Assembly (NCBI GenBank): GCA_024637145.1
Contig: JAGXFQ010000041.1
Coordinates: 153,200 to 217,199, forward strand
DNA length: 64,000 nucleotides
Source: Desulfobulbaceae bacterium
Lineage (GTDB): Bacteria; Desulfobacterota; Desulfobulbia; Desulfobulbales; SURF-16
Direction: 5' to 3'
The notes beneath the pieces were generated by a model. It did not search any database and had not been told where the DNA came from. It was given only the letters and a program-made list of their open reading frames with translations. The translations under genes and the position numbers were made by a program. Shown piece by piece: positions 10,345-19,782 of the stretch. Position 1 is the first letter of the stretch. Every line of letters begins with the position of its first letter.

Positions 10345-12273
10345 ATGAATTTTTTTGCAGCCCGTTCTTTTTTTCTCCTTGCTGCCGCTCTGCTGCTGGG
10401 TGCCTCCTGGTGCGGCGCTGCCGCTCAGCCTGAGTTGCAGCAAAAGAATATCGTTGTGCTGCATTCCTATCATAGCGGTCTGGGCTGGGTGGAGGATGTC
10501 AATGCCGGTATCTACAAGATCCTGCTGGCCAAGGATCAGCATCATCTTGAACTCCATATGGAGTACATGGATGCCCAGCGCCTTGACAACTCCGACAATT
10601 TTCAGCGCCTGCGGGATCAGCTGACCCAGAAGTATCGGTCTCTGCGGTTTGCTGCTGTTATTGCCGTTGATGATATCGCCATCAATTTTCTGGCCCGTTT
10701 TCATGAGGAAATATTTCCGGGGGCAGCCACGCTTTTTTGTGGCAAGATCGGCAGCCAGCCCGTTGACCGGCATGGGCTGGCCGGCTTTGCCGGGGTGGTG
10801 GAAGACGTGGATATCAACGCCACCTTGACCGCCGGTCTTGATCTCTATCCGCACACCGAACGCATCGTGGTGATCAATGACCGCAGTGTCGACGGTCTTC
10901 TCCTTGAACCGCTGCTGCGCCGGGAGGAGAAGAGATTTGCGCCTCTGCCCTTTGAATTTCTCAACCCCGCTTCCATGGCTGAGCTGGTGGGGATGGTCAA
11001 GGAACTCAGCGGTAACACCCTGGTACTTTTGGGCAATTTTACCCAGGATGAGGCCGGGGGGGTATTTACCAATAAGCGTTCCTCCTGGCTTATTGCCAGC
11101 CGTTGCAAGGTCCCTATCTTGAGCATGTGGGATTTTTATCTAGGCAGTGGCCCCTTAGGGGGCCGCATGGTCAGCGGCGCGGCCCAGGGCGAGAGGGCCG
11201 CCAAGCTTGCCATGCAGGTGATCTGGGGAGATCTGCTGGCCGGTGAGACCAAGACCGTGACCACGGATAATTATTACGCCTTTGACTATAATGAGATGCG
11301 CTGGTTTGATATCTCTTATGCCTCGTTACCGGCCAAGAGTACGGTCACCGAAGAGCCCCACTCTGTCTTGTGGAAGTATAAAAAACTGGGTTGGTCGGCT
11401 CTCGGTATCGCCCTGGCCCTGGAGGCCCTGGTTATTGTGCTGTCGGTCCTGGTCTATCGGTCCAAAAAAGCCGAGGCCTCCCTGGAAGAACATCGCAGCA
11501 CCCTGGAGGAGGTGGTGCACCAGCGCACCCTGGAGCTTTCTTCAACCAATAAGGTCCTCCAGAATGAAATTGAAGAGCGCAAACGGGTGGAGGCTGCCCT
11601 CCTTGATTCAGAGGAGGTCCTTCATCAGCTCTCCAATAACCTGCTCACTGTCCAGGAAAATGAGCGGCAGCGTATTTCTGTGGAGCTGCATGATGAGCTG
11701 GGCCAATCCCTGGCCGCCCTGAAACTGGAACTGCGGGCCATTGTCCGCGGCTTTGGCAGGCAATCTGTGGCCGTTCTGCAGGAAGAGTGCGAGGAACTGC
11801 GTTCGTCCATCAATCTCATCATTGAGAATGTGCGGCGCCTCTCCCGTAATTTGTCGCCGGTTCTGCTTGATGATCTCGGGATTGATGCCGCCCTTGATCA
11901 TCTGGTGAGCCATTTTGCCAAATTTTCCGGCCTGGAGGCGGATATCGACCTGGCAGAGATTAACCATTATTTCGGTCAGAATTCGCAGCGCATGATTTAT
12001 CGTATTGTGCAGGAATCCCTCAATAACATGAGCAAGCATGCTGAAGCCACCGCCTTTGCCGTCCATATTGAAAAACGCCAGAATCGTATCTTTCTCGTTG
12101 TTAAAGATAATGGAAAAGGTTTTAATGTTGAGGAAGTTTTTTCGTCCATCAGCCCGGAAAAGGGCATGGGGCTCACTGCCATGGCGGAGCGTGTCCGCAT
12201 CCTGCGCGGCAGTTTTGATATCGAAAGTGAGTCCGGCCACGGCACAGCTGTTCACGTGACCATTCCTGTTTGA
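10345..12273 (+). CDS. Sensor histidine kinase with ABC-type solute-binding sensor domain
   Basis: Membrane sensor kinase of the NarL/DegS (HisKA_3) class. It has a signal sequence (to about residue 27) and a periplasmic region like ABC substrate-binding proteins of the tryptophan/sugar type, starting NIVVLHSYHSGLGWVEDVN. A membrane segment lies near 353-372, followed by a coiled coil, a HisKA_3 motif with phospho-accepting H449 in ELHDELGQS, and an HATPase with DNGKGF and GMGLTAMAERV. Such sensors bind a small periplasmic ligand directly, but which one cannot be told. The cognate LuxR-type regulator follows 36 bases downstream. Confidence 0.92.
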   Translation: MNFFAARSFFLLAAALLLGASWCGAAAQPELQQKNIVVLHSYHSGLGWVEDVNAGIYKILLAKDQHHLELHMEYMDAQRLDNSDNFQRLRDQLTQKYRSLRFAAVIAVDDIAINFLARFHEEIFPGAATLFCGKIGSQPVDRHGLAGFAGVVEDVDINATLTAGLDLYPHTERIVVINDRSVDGLLLEPLLRREEKRFAPLPFEFLNPASMAELVGMVKELSGNTLVLLGNFTQDEAGGVFTNKRSSWLIASRCKVPILSMWDFYLGSGPLGGRMVSGAAQGERAAKLAMQVIWGDLLAGETKTVTTDNYYAFDYNEMRWFDISYASLPAKSTVTEEPHSVLWKYKKLGWSALGIALALEALVIVLSVLVYRSKKAEASLEEHRSTLEEVVHQRTLELSSTNKVLQNEIEERKRVEAALLDSEEVLHQLSNNLLTVQENERQRISVELHDELGQSLAALKLELRAIVRGFGRQSVAVLQEECEELRSSINLIIENVRRLSRNLSPVLLDDLGIDAALDHLVSHFAKFSGLEADIDLAEINHYFGQNSQRMIYRIVQESLNNMSKHAEATAFAVHIEKRQNRIFLVVKDNGKGFNVEEVFSSISPEKGMGLTAMAERVRILRGSFDIESESGHGTAVHVTIPV

Positions 12274-12309
12274 CCACTGCCCGAAGAGAAAGAAGAGGAG
12301 ATGTGCATT

Positions 12310-12966
12310 ATGGGGGTCTGTCGTGTTGTCCTGGCGGATGACCATGCCTTAATCCGGCATGGAATCAAGAAAATCATAGAGGCGGAGCCATCTCTTTCGG
12401 TGATTGGCCAGGTGGGTGACGGCCTTGAGCTCCTGAACTTTATCAAGGATGTTACCCCTGATATAATTCTTCTGGATATCTCCATGCCGAATCTGCGTGG
12501 CATTGAGGCCATTGCTGAGGCCAAAAAGATCTGTCCCGGCGTCAAGATCATCATGCTCACCATGCATAAAAGTAAGCAGTATCTCTGTCATGCCCTTTCT
12601 GCCGGTGCTGATGGCTATATTCTCAAGGAAGATTCAGATACAGAACTGCTCACGGCCATTGATCATGCCTTGCAGGGGGAACTTTTTATCTCTCCAGGCC
12701 TTGCCGATGAGCTCTCCCCTGACGAGATCAGGGCCTGCCAGGAGAAGAAGGGGGTGCCTTCCGATTCCTTGACCCCCAGGGAAAGACAGGTTCTGAAGCT
12801 GGTGGCTGAGGGCCGTACCAGCCGAGATATTGCCGAGCTTTTATCCATTTCAACCCGGACGGTTGAACACCACCGGGCTAATCTGCTCAAGAAATTAAAT
12901 ATCAATAATACAGCGGAACTTATTAAGTACGCGATCCAGAAAGGGTATGTTTTGCCCACGCCCTGA
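12310..12966 (+). CDS. LuxR/NarL-family response regulator
   Basis: Partner of the preceding kinase. The receiver domain has the acidic pair in LADDH and phospho-acceptor D56 in LLDISMP. The C-terminal LuxR HTH runs LTPRERQVLKLVAEG...STRTVEHHRANLLKKL. I chose the ATG at 12310 because GAGGAG sits 9 bases upstream of it but directly abuts the earlier ATG at 12301. The product is 218 residues. Target genes are unknown; the next gene, nrdJ, has its own long leader. Confidence 0.93.
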   Translation: MGVCRVVLADDHALIRHGIKKIIEAEPSLSVIGQVGDGLELLNFIKDVTPDIILLDISMPNLRGIEAIAEAKKICPGVKIIMLTMHKSKQYLCHALSAGADGYILKEDSDTELLTAIDHALQGELFISPGLADELSPDEIRACQEKKGVPSDSLTPRERQVLKLVAEGRTSRDIAELLSISTRTVEHHRANLLKKLNINNTAELIKYAIQKGYVLPTP

Positions 12967-13452
12967 TTCTCCTCAGATCTCTGTGCCTGCCGTGGCCTCG
13001 CTGCTTTCGGCCGCCCTATCATGCGTATGGGGTTAACGATTTAATTATTTTCTAAATTTCTAAGGCGGCGGCCGCTCTCTTTGCAGTCTTCTTTTTATCT
13101 CCTTGTTTTTAAATCACTTTGAAATAGGATGGAAAAGAAGCCATCTTTTTTCTTTACAGACCATCTATGGTGTGCTTTTCTGTTTTTGATTATACCACAT
13201 TTAGTATGTTTTCCTCTCTGCCGTCCCTGCCGCTCGTTCCCTCCGCTGGCAAGATGACGGGTCCAGGGCTTCACCTCCTGCTGATTGCTCTGCGCGTGTT
13301 CCTTTAGAGAAGGAAAAATGTTTTTTTTACAGATGCACAGCTGTGCACCTGTTTGCCGGTTTGTCCACTCCCCCCTTTACGTCTGGGCGGGAAAAATCCA
13401 ACTCGTGTGTAGAAGATATATGCCACTAAGGAAAGTTGCTAAGGAGATGCTA
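12967..13452 (+). promoter_or_regulatory. Long nrdJ leader with 14-bp palindrome
   Basis: A 486-bp region without a credible gene. It contains AT-rich promoter-like DNA around 13180-13210 and a perfect 14-bp palindrome TGCACAGCTGTGCA (13334-13347) about 110 bp before the nrdJ start. The palindrome is a candidate operator. I looked for a cobalamin riboswitch, which would be natural for a B12-dependent enzyme, and for NrdR boxes, but recognised neither. An in-frame extension of nrdJ to 13285 is open but has no ribosome-binding site and no family resemblance. Confidence 0.4.
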
Positions 13453-15726
13453 ATGACGAAGAAGATGTCTGCCACTGCCAGTTCTCTTCCTGCTGGAGCC
13501 CCAATTCCAGCTTTTACCGATAATGCCGTCAGTGTTCTGGAACGGCGTTATTTGATGAAAGATGAAGAAGGGACCGTTCTGGAAAAACCTGAGGATATGC
13601 TGTGGCGGGTGGCCAGTACCATTGCCACTGCTGATGCCTCCTATGATAAAAAGGCGGATGTCGATGGCCTGGCCATGGATTTTTACACCATGATGGCTCA
13701 CTTTGATTTTATGCCCAATTCTCCCACCCTGATGAATGCCGGCCGCGAACTTGGTCAGCTTTCCGCCTGTTTTGTCCTGCCCGTGGAAGATTCCATGGAG
13801 TCCATCTTCGAGGCGGTGAAGCAGACTGCTCTTATCCATAAAAGTGGCGGTGGTACGGGCTTTTCTTTCTCCCGCATTCGGCCTCACAACGATATCGTTC
13901 ACTCCACCAAGGGGGTTTCCTCCGGCCCTATTTCCTTTATGTCTGTCTTTGATGTTGCCACGGAAACCATTAAACAGGGGGGGACCAGAAGAGGGGCCAA
14001 TATGGCCATGCTGCGGGTGGACCATCCTGATATCATGGATTTCATCAAGGTCAAGTCAGATCTTAAAAAACTCAATAATTTCAATATATCTGTCTCTATA
14101 ACAAATAAGTTTATGGATGCGGTGGAAAACGATGAGGATTATGACATCATTAATCCCCGTGACAATGAAGTGGTGGCCCGTAAAAACGCCCGCAAGGTCT
14201 TCAAGCAGATTGTCAACCAGGCCTGGTTCTCCGGCGAGCCCGGCATTGTTTTTATCGACAGGATGAATGATGGCAATCCTACCCCGGCCCTGGGCGCCAT
14301 TGAAAGTACCAATCCTTGTGGTGAACAGCCCCTCCTGCCCCACGAGTCGTGCAACCTGGGCTCCATTAATCTGGCCAATATGGTGGTTGACGGCAAGATT
14401 GATTTTGCCAAGCTTGCTGATATCGTTGAGAAGGCGGTCCATTTTTTGGATAATGTCGTTGATCTTAATCGCTACCCACTGCCTGAGATTGCCACCATAA
14501 CCAAGGGCAACCGCAAGGTTGGTCTCGGGGTTATGGGCTTTGCGGATATGCTGATTTATCTCGGTATTGCCTATTCCTCTACAGAGGCGGCCACGCTTGC
14601 TGAGAAGGTGATGAAATTTATTGATGACGCGGCCCTTCAGGCCTCTGTTAAACTGGCCCGAATCCGGGGCGCCTTTCCTAATTTCGCCAAGTCTGTTTAT
14701 TACGACAAGGACCCTGAGACGCCGGTGCGTAACGCCACCCGCACTACCATCGCCCCCACCGGGACCATTTCCATTCTGGCCAACTGTTCCAGTGGTGTAG
14801 AACCCTTGTTTGCTATTTCCTATGTGCGCCGGGTCATGGATAATGATGAATTTTATGAGGTGAATCCCTTCTTTGAGAAGGTTGCCAAGGAAAACGGTTT
14901 CTACTCCACCACTCTCATGAAGGAGATTGCCGAGCATGGCACGGTGCAGGGTATCATGGATATCCCTCCCCACTACCGCCAGGTTTTTGAGACCGCCCAT
15001 GATATCAGTCCCAAGAACCATATCGATATCCAGGCCGCCTTTCAGCTCCACACCAACAATGCTGTGAGTAAAACCATTAACTTCCCGCACAGTGCCACCC
15101 AGGAGGATGTGCATGAGGCCTATATGCGGGCCTACCGCCAGGGCTGTAAGGGGGCGACCATCTATCGTGACGGGTGCCGGGAAAACCAGGTCCTTTCCAC
15201 CGGCAAGACAGAGAAGCAGGACGTTGACCAGGCCAAGGTCAGAGTCCTTGAGCAGCAACGGATCAAACGAGATCGGCCGCGCAAGCTCACCGGCAGTACC
15301 TATCAGATGGAAACCGGTTGCGGACCCATGTATGTCACCATCAATGAAGATGATGAGGGGCAACAATTCGAGCTCTTCAATATGGTGGGCAAGGCCGGTG
15401 GCTGCGCGGCCAGTCAGTGTGAGGCCATTGGCCGTCTGGTCTCACTGGCCTGGCGCTCAGGCATGGCCCCTGAGCCGGTGGTCAAGCAGCTCATCGGCAT
15501 CAGTTGTCATAAACCGCACGGCCTCGGCAAGAACAAGGTGGTTTCCTGTGCGGATGCCATTGCCAAGGCCATTCAGCAGCATATGGAAGGGCATGGTCAT
15601 ACCGCCTGCAAGGATGGCAACACCGGTCATCAGATGTGTGGCGCCTGTCCTGAATGTGGTGGGGTGATTGAGCATGAAGGCGGCTGCTGCGTTTGCCATT
15701 CCTGCGGCTATTCCGAGTGTGGCTGA
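13453..15726 (+). CDS. nrdJ: Adenosylcobalamin-dependent ribonucleotide reductase (class II)
   Basis: Makes deoxyribonucleotides using a B12-derived radical, independently of oxygen. Family blocks include SPTLMNAGRELGQLSACFVL, the loop around STNPCGEQPLLPHESCNLGS, and APTGTISILANCSSGVEP. A TSCPD domain (GSTYQMETGCGPMYV) and a zinc-ribbon tail ending CPECGG...CCVCHSCGYSECG follow. I placed the start at 13453, where AAGGAG lies 6 bases upstream; this gives 757 residues and drops a 56-residue Cys-rich extension. A perfect 24-bp terminator hairpin follows. Confidence 0.95.
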   Translation: MTKKMSATASSLPAGAPIPAFTDNAVSVLERRYLMKDEEGTVLEKPEDMLWRVASTIATADASYDKKADVDGLAMDFYTMMAHFDFMPNSPTLMNAGRELGQLSACFVLPVEDSMESIFEAVKQTALIHKSGGGTGFSFSRIRPHNDIVHSTKGVSSGPISFMSVFDVATETIKQGGTRRGANMAMLRVDHPDIMDFIKVKSDLKKLNNFNISVSITNKFMDAVENDEDYDIINPRDNEVVARKNARKVFKQIVNQAWFSGEPGIVFIDRMNDGNPTPALGAIESTNPCGEQPLLPHESCNLGSINLANMVVDGKIDFAKLADIVEKAVHFLDNVVDLNRYPLPEIATITKGNRKVGLGVMGFADMLIYLGIAYSSTEAATLAEKVMKFIDDAALQASVKLARIRGAFPNFAKSVYYDKDPETPVRNATRTTIAPTGTISILANCSSGVEPLFAISYVRRVMDNDEFYEVNPFFEKVAKENGFYSTTLMKEIAEHGTVQGIMDIPPHYRQVFETAHDISPKNHIDIQAAFQLHTNNAVSKTINFPHSATQEDVHEAYMRAYRQGCKGATIYRDGCRENQVLSTGKTEKQDVDQAKVRVLEQQRIKRDRPRKLTGSTYQMETGCGPMYVTINEDDEGQQFELFNMVGKAGGCAASQCEAIGRLVSLAWRSGMAPEPVVKQLIGISCHKPHGLGKNKVVSCADAIAKAIQQHMEGHGHTACKDGNTGHQMCGACPECGGVIEHEGGCCVCHSCGYSECG

Positions 15727-15747
15727 TCTCTTTGTTTGTGGCCTAGG

Positions 15748-15798
15748 CACCATAAAAAAGGGGCGGAAGAATTTTTCTTCCGCCCCTTTTTTATGGTG
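15748..15798. terminator. Bidirectional terminator between nrdJ and the PP2C gene
   Basis: A perfect 24-bp stem (15748-15771 with 15775-15798) has a 3-base loop and internal A6/T6 runs on the two arms. It lies 22 bases after the nrdJ stop and 25 bases from the convergent phosphatase stop, so it should serve both transcripts. Confidence 0.93.
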
Positions 15799-15822
15799 GT
15801 ATGCCGCCGTGCAGATCACGAT

Positions 15823-16575
15823 TCACTCCACCTTGAGAAGAAGCGCCGTGATATTATCGCGGCCTCCGGCTTCATTGGCCTGCGTGATCAGCTGGTCGCA
15901 GGCAATTTCCAGAGTGAGGGCCGTGCTGATGATGTGGAAAATTTCCGTATCGCTCACCATATTCCAGAGCCCGTCAGAGCAGAGCAGAAGCTGGTCCTGA
16001 CAGGCAAGATCCAGAAGATGATATTCAGGATTGCTCTCCCTGTTGACCCCGATACAGCGGGTGACAATGTTTTTGGGTTGTCTTTCATCACTCCCTGAAC
16101 TCAGGGCCGCCAGCGAATGATCAGAGGTGATCTGCGTCGTCTCCTTATCCTTGATCAGGTAACCCCGAACATCACCGACATGGCAGAGGTGGGCCTGGCT
16201 CCCCATGATCAGGCAACCTATCATGGTGCAGCCCAAGCCGGCTCTTGCAGGTTGTTGATCGCCATAGGCCAGAACTGTGCTGTTGGCCTGGCGGAAACCC
16301 TCGGTTAAGAGGTGGCGGCAGGCATCGGCGGAAAAACGGCTCCGGTTGAGTTCTGCAGCCGGAATGGCCTCAATAACGGCTTCGATGGCTAAACGACTGG
16401 CTATTTCGCCGGCCCTGTGGCCACCCATACCATCGGCAACCAGGTAGAGGTTCTGGCCGGGCCGCAGGGCGAAACTGTCTTCATTATGCTGGCGCACCTT
16501 GCCGGTGTCTGTACGGCCGAAGCTGCTGATCTTAAGCCTTTTATGAGTGAATAAGGTGCGGATAAAATTGATCAA
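15823..16575 (-). CDS. PP2C-family Ser/Thr protein phosphatase
   Basis: Predicted metal-dependent (PPM/PP2C) phosphatase of 250 residues. The acidic metal-binding residues are present: RQHNEDSFAL near the N-terminus, DGMGGHRAGE, SDGLWNMV and GGRDNITALL. There is no membrane segment. Its start overlaps the kinase stop by 4 bases (ATGA), so kinase and phosphatase are translationally coupled. It most likely reverses phosphorylation by that kinase. Confidence 0.94.
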   Translation of the reverse strand: MINFIRTLFTHKRLKISSFGRTDTGKVRQHNEDSFALRPGQNLYLVADGMGGHRAGEIASRLAIEAVIEAIPAAELNRSRFSADACRHLLTEGFRQANSTVLAYGDQQPARAGLGCTMIGCLIMGSQAHLCHVGDVRGYLIKDKETTQITSDHSLAALSSGSDERQPKNIVTRCIGVNRESNPEYHLLDLACQDQLLLCSDGLWNMVSDTEIFHIISTALTLEIACDQLITQANEAGGRDNITALLLKVE

Positions 16576-19022
16576 GACGATGCCCCTGAGCTGATATCTT
16601 TGAAGTTAAGGTCGTAAAATATTTTCCATAAGATGACAGAACCATTCTGGTTGCCGGCAATAAAGGTGGCCGCTCCCGGCCCCGGAATAAGGGTGCAGAT
16701 GCCATCTCCCCGGCCATCAACCAGCAAAATATTGGTGGCCATGCTGATATCCCATATCTTGACAAGGTCTGACTCACTGCCGGTTATCAGACTAAAACCA
16801 TCATCGGCAAGGAGAACCGACGTCGCCAGATCCTCGTTGTTCTCCATGGTCTTGATGCAGTTTGACTCTTTTATGTCCCAGACCCTGATGAGCCGATCTT
16901 CGCTGACTGTGGCCAGCCGGCTGCCGTCGCCGGCGAGGCTCAGCGTTTTGATGGGGAGAACATGGGCCTCAATGATCCGGCGCACTTTTTTTTCGATAAA
17001 ATCCCAGATCTGCAGCGTGCCGTCCCGGCAACCCACCACAAAATCGAGGCCGCCGGCCAGCAAGGCCATGTCGTTAATGGCGGAGCTGGCCTGAAAGGTA
17101 TATTGCCTGCTTTTGACCAGGTCAAAGAAAATAATTTTGCCGTGATTGCCGCCTGCCGCCAGCCAGCGGTTATCCTGACTAAAGAGAAGGGTGTTGATCG
17201 CCTCGTTGGCACAGGTGAGGACGGTTTCCTTATTATTTATCAGTGATTTAAGGAGAAGAGTGCCGCTTTTCTGGCCCACGGCGAGATAGCTGCCCGAGGG
17301 GCAGAGCGCCAGCGCCGAGACAGAGGTGTTGGGAAGGCGGAACTCTTCTGTGGTAGAATCCCTGCCTGAAGCGCTCATCTCCTTGCTGGCCATGGACCAG
17401 GGACGGTTAAAATGGAGGATGCGAAAGTCACCCTGGCCAGTGGCGCAGACCAGTTTGCCGCTGTTCTGGCTGTAACAGAGAAAGCGGCCGGCCTCAGGCA
17501 GCTGGGTCAGACGTTGACGTTGCAGGGCAAGGACTCCTTTTTTAGAGCCTTTGGCTGCCAGTGTGTCATAGATTTTTTCCAGACCCGGGTCCAGGCCAAA
17601 CCCTGTTTCCTGCCAGTGTTGGCGAAGGGTGGCAAAGCTGCGCGCCAATTTGCCCATTTTGGCGAGGCTGGAAATATTGTCGCGAACGGAATGCTGCAGC
17701 TGGTTTTTCTGAAAAATCTCCATGGGGGTGTGGGGCGGGCAGAGAATCAGTTCCGGCGCCACATGTCTGGTTGCCAAGGGGGTGCCCATGTTTGCTGCCA
17801 CCTCCGCCACCAGTTGCAGGAGCTGTTGGTGGCGGGGAAACATTTTTTGGGTGGAGCTGAGACGGCGCTGCATCCGGGCCGCCGTGATGGCGGTGGCCCG
17901 CCAAGAGAGGAGATGCAGGTTGATTGCCGCCTCTGGCAGGTGGTCGTTGATTTCCAGGGCCTGCAGCAGGAAATCCCGCGCCTCCCTGAATTTCCCCAGT
18001 TCAGCCAGGGAAACGGCACGGTTATTCAGGTGTTGGGCCTGCAGGTTCACCTGGCCCATCTGGGCGTAGGGACAGGAAACCTTGAAGAGATCTAGATAGA
18101 TCTTATGGAGATCCTGCCGCAGTTCCTGAAAATTTTGGTATCGCTGCCGGGGATCATGCTGGACACATTTCTGGAGAAGGCGAACCATGGCCTGGGAAAG
18201 GGGTGCTTCTCTGTAGCAGGAGAGGGGAGTGGGGCATATTTCTTCACTGTTGTGGGTGTAGGGGCGTTTACCACAAAACATCATCCACAGGCAAAGGCCA
18301 AAGGAGAAGATGTCGGTACGGAGGTCGACTTGGTGGGTGTTGAGCAGTTGTTCCGGAGAGGCGTAGTTAAGGGTGCCGCGAAAGCCATCTGTGGAATCGC
18401 TCTCTTTGTGTCTGGCGTTGCCCCCCGCCCTGGCCTGCTCCGGGCAGGAATCGGCGTTAATCAGGCGCAGAATGCCGAAGTCCGTTATCTTGACCAGGCC
18501 ATCTCGGGTGAGGAGGATGTTCTGGGGTTTGATATCGCGATGGATGATATTTTTTGAGTGGGTATACTCCATACCATTGCAGAATTGGATGGCGATGGAG
18601 AGGAGATCACGGCGGTTACGCAGCCGACCCTTGTTAAGCCACTCTGCCAAGGTGCCGCCGTTAATATACTCGATGAAGATTTGGGCGGCCTTATCCTGTT
18701 TCTTGATGAAATAACAGGCGGCAATATTAGGGTGAAGGCCAAGGTCAATCCAGGCCTGTGCCTCGCTGAAAATGCGCTGAATACCTTCTGGGGAGGTCAA
18801 GACCTCTGGCCGGGGAACCTTGATGGCCATTTTGACCCCCCAGGTGAGGTGGTTGGCAATAAAAACGCGGCCCATGGCCCCAAGAAAAATCGCTTCAATC
18901 TGGTAACGGTTATTGATGATGTCGCCTACCTGCCAGGTCGCGGGTTCCTTCTCCTGTCTGGGGGGAAGGGGGGCCAGAAACTCAGTAGGGGCGTTTTCAG
19001 GGCTGTCGGTCACAAGGGGCAT
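16572..19022 (-). CDS. Ser/Thr protein kinase with TPR and WD40 propeller
   Basis: A Hanks-type kinase of about 816 residues. The kinase domain follows a short disordered N-terminus: FLGAMGRVF loop, AIKVPRPE lysine, catalytic HRDIKPQNILL, DFGILRL, and YASPEQLL. A TPR-like block (HLNNRAVSLAELGKFREARD) and a C-terminal set of WD40-type repeats follow; the best blades end DLVKSRQY, IWDFIEKK, VWDIKES and IWDISMAT. There is no membrane segment. The frame is open to 19262, but I start at 19022 (MPLVTDSP) because the extension lies inside the upstream FHA gene. The WD40 part may select substrates. Confidence 0.9.
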   Translation of the reverse strand: MPLVTDSPENAPTEFLAPLPPRQEKEPATWQVGDIINNRYQIEAIFLGAMGRVFIANHLTWGVKMAIKVPRPEVLTSPEGIQRIFSEAQAWIDLGLHPNIAACYFIKKQDKAAQIFIEYINGGTLAEWLNKGRLRNRRDLLSIAIQFCNGMEYTHSKNIIHRDIKPQNILLTRDGLVKITDFGILRLINADSCPEQARAGGNARHKESDSTDGFRGTLNYASPEQLLNTHQVDLRTDIFSFGLCLWMMFCGKRPYTHNSEEICPTPLSCYREAPLSQAMVRLLQKCVQHDPRQRYQNFQELRQDLHKIYLDLFKVSCPYAQMGQVNLQAQHLNNRAVSLAELGKFREARDFLLQALEINDHLPEAAINLHLLSWRATAITAARMQRRLSSTQKMFPRHQQLLQLVAEVAANMGTPLATRHVAPELILCPPHTPMEIFQKNQLQHSVRDNISSLAKMGKLARSFATLRQHWQETGFGLDPGLEKIYDTLAAKGSKKGVLALQRQRLTQLPEAGRFLCYSQNSGKLVCATGQGDFRILHFNRPWSMASKEMSASGRDSTTEEFRLPNTSVSALALCPSGSYLAVGQKSGTLLLKSLINNKETVLTCANEAINTLLFSQDNRWLAAGGNHGKIIFFDLVKSRQYTFQASSAINDMALLAGGLDFVVGCRDGTLQIWDFIEKKVRRIIEAHVLPIKTLSLAGDGSRLATVSEDRLIRVWDIKESNCIKTMENNEDLATSVLLADDGFSLITGSESDLVKIWDISMATNILLVDGRGDGICTLIPGPGAATFIAGNQNGSVILWKIFYDLNFKDISSGASS

Positions 19023-19041
19023 GTTCTCTTCGGGGCCTTGG

Positions 19042-19743
19042 TTAGGGGAGCTTTTCGAACCTGATCTGGTGGCTGCGGATGGTAATGATATCGCCGGGAT
19101 GTAATTTGCGGGGTGTCTGTAGGGGGATGCCGTTGAGTCTTGTCTTGATGAAGCCACCTTGGGGAATGAGATAATAGCCATCCGGCCGCATGTTGATAAA
19201 ACATTGATTGGCGGCAATAAAAAAACCTGGAGTTCGGATGTCACTGTTGGCTGCCTTGCCAATTTTGACGCTGGTTCTGCCGGCCAGCGTCAGGGTGTTT
19301 GGCTGGGCGTTGCCGGTAAGAATCTGAAGGTGAAAAGAGTTGCGTCCAGAATTTCCCCCTTCTTTTTTTGGACTGGGCTTACCTGGGGCAAAAATAGTGG
19401 CGTCCTCAAGGTCCATGGGCAGGGCTGAGGAGGAGAGCTGTTTTTTTCCGGCAAAATCAGTGCCGCACACCAGCGAAAATTTGCCCAGCTTTACCTCATC
19501 CCCCTGATGCAATTGGATGAAATCAATCTTGTTGTTATTGACAAAGGAGCCATTGAGGCTGCAGAGATCCTGCAAAAAGGGTTTACCGTTTTGGATCTCC
19601 AGGGCGGCATGATGTCTGGAGATGGCAGTATTGTCTATCTTGACGGTTGCATCATCGCCGCGGCCGATAATGAGACGTTCGCCCTCCTCTATTTCAAACT
19701 CCTTAATGACCTTGTTCTGTAGGGTGATGGCCCATTTACTCAT
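19042..19743 (-). CDS. Tandem FHA-domain protein
   Basis: A 233-residue protein. The N-terminal FHA domain is complete (LIIGRGDDATVKIDNTAISRHHA...SLNGSFVNN), with the Arg, Ser/Arg and Asn residues that bind phosphothreonine. The C-terminal half resembles a second, degenerate FHA (VKIGKAANSDIRTPG...LHPGDIITI). It probably binds phosphorylated targets of the neighbouring kinase, which follows after 19 bases. No other domain or membrane segment is seen. Confidence 0.88.
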   Translation of the reverse strand: MSKWAITLQNKVIKEFEIEEGERLIIGRGDDATVKIDNTAISRHHAALEIQNGKPFLQDLCSLNGSFVNNNKIDFIQLHQGDEVKLGKFSLVCGTDFAGKKQLSSSALPMDLEDATIFAPGKPSPKKEGGNSGRNSFHLQILTGNAQPNTLTLAGRTSVKIGKAANSDIRTPGFFIAANQCFINMRPDGYYLIPQGGFIKTRLNGIPLQTPRKLHPGDIITIRSHQIRFEKLP

Positions 19744-19782
19744 AGCGCTATCCTGTTGCTGTTGCCGTTCATATCTATACTC

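Noticed and set aside
8755..10854. 699-codon minus-strand frame opposite prfC
   Set aside because: Antisense to prfC and the kinase gene, with no recognisable domain.
12967..13452. Cobalamin riboswitch before nrdJ
   Set aside because: Expected from the enzyme, but I could not find the B12 box or the other conserved segments; a covariance-model scan would decide.
13285..13452. 56-residue N-terminal extension of NrdJ
   Set aside because: Open in frame but Cys-rich, no ribosome-binding site at 13285 and no family resemblance, while 13453 has a good AAGGAG.
15748..15756. Another copy of the tRNA-Leu end (AGGCACCAT)
   Set aside because: Only 9 bases match and they belong to the terminator stem region; treated as chance.
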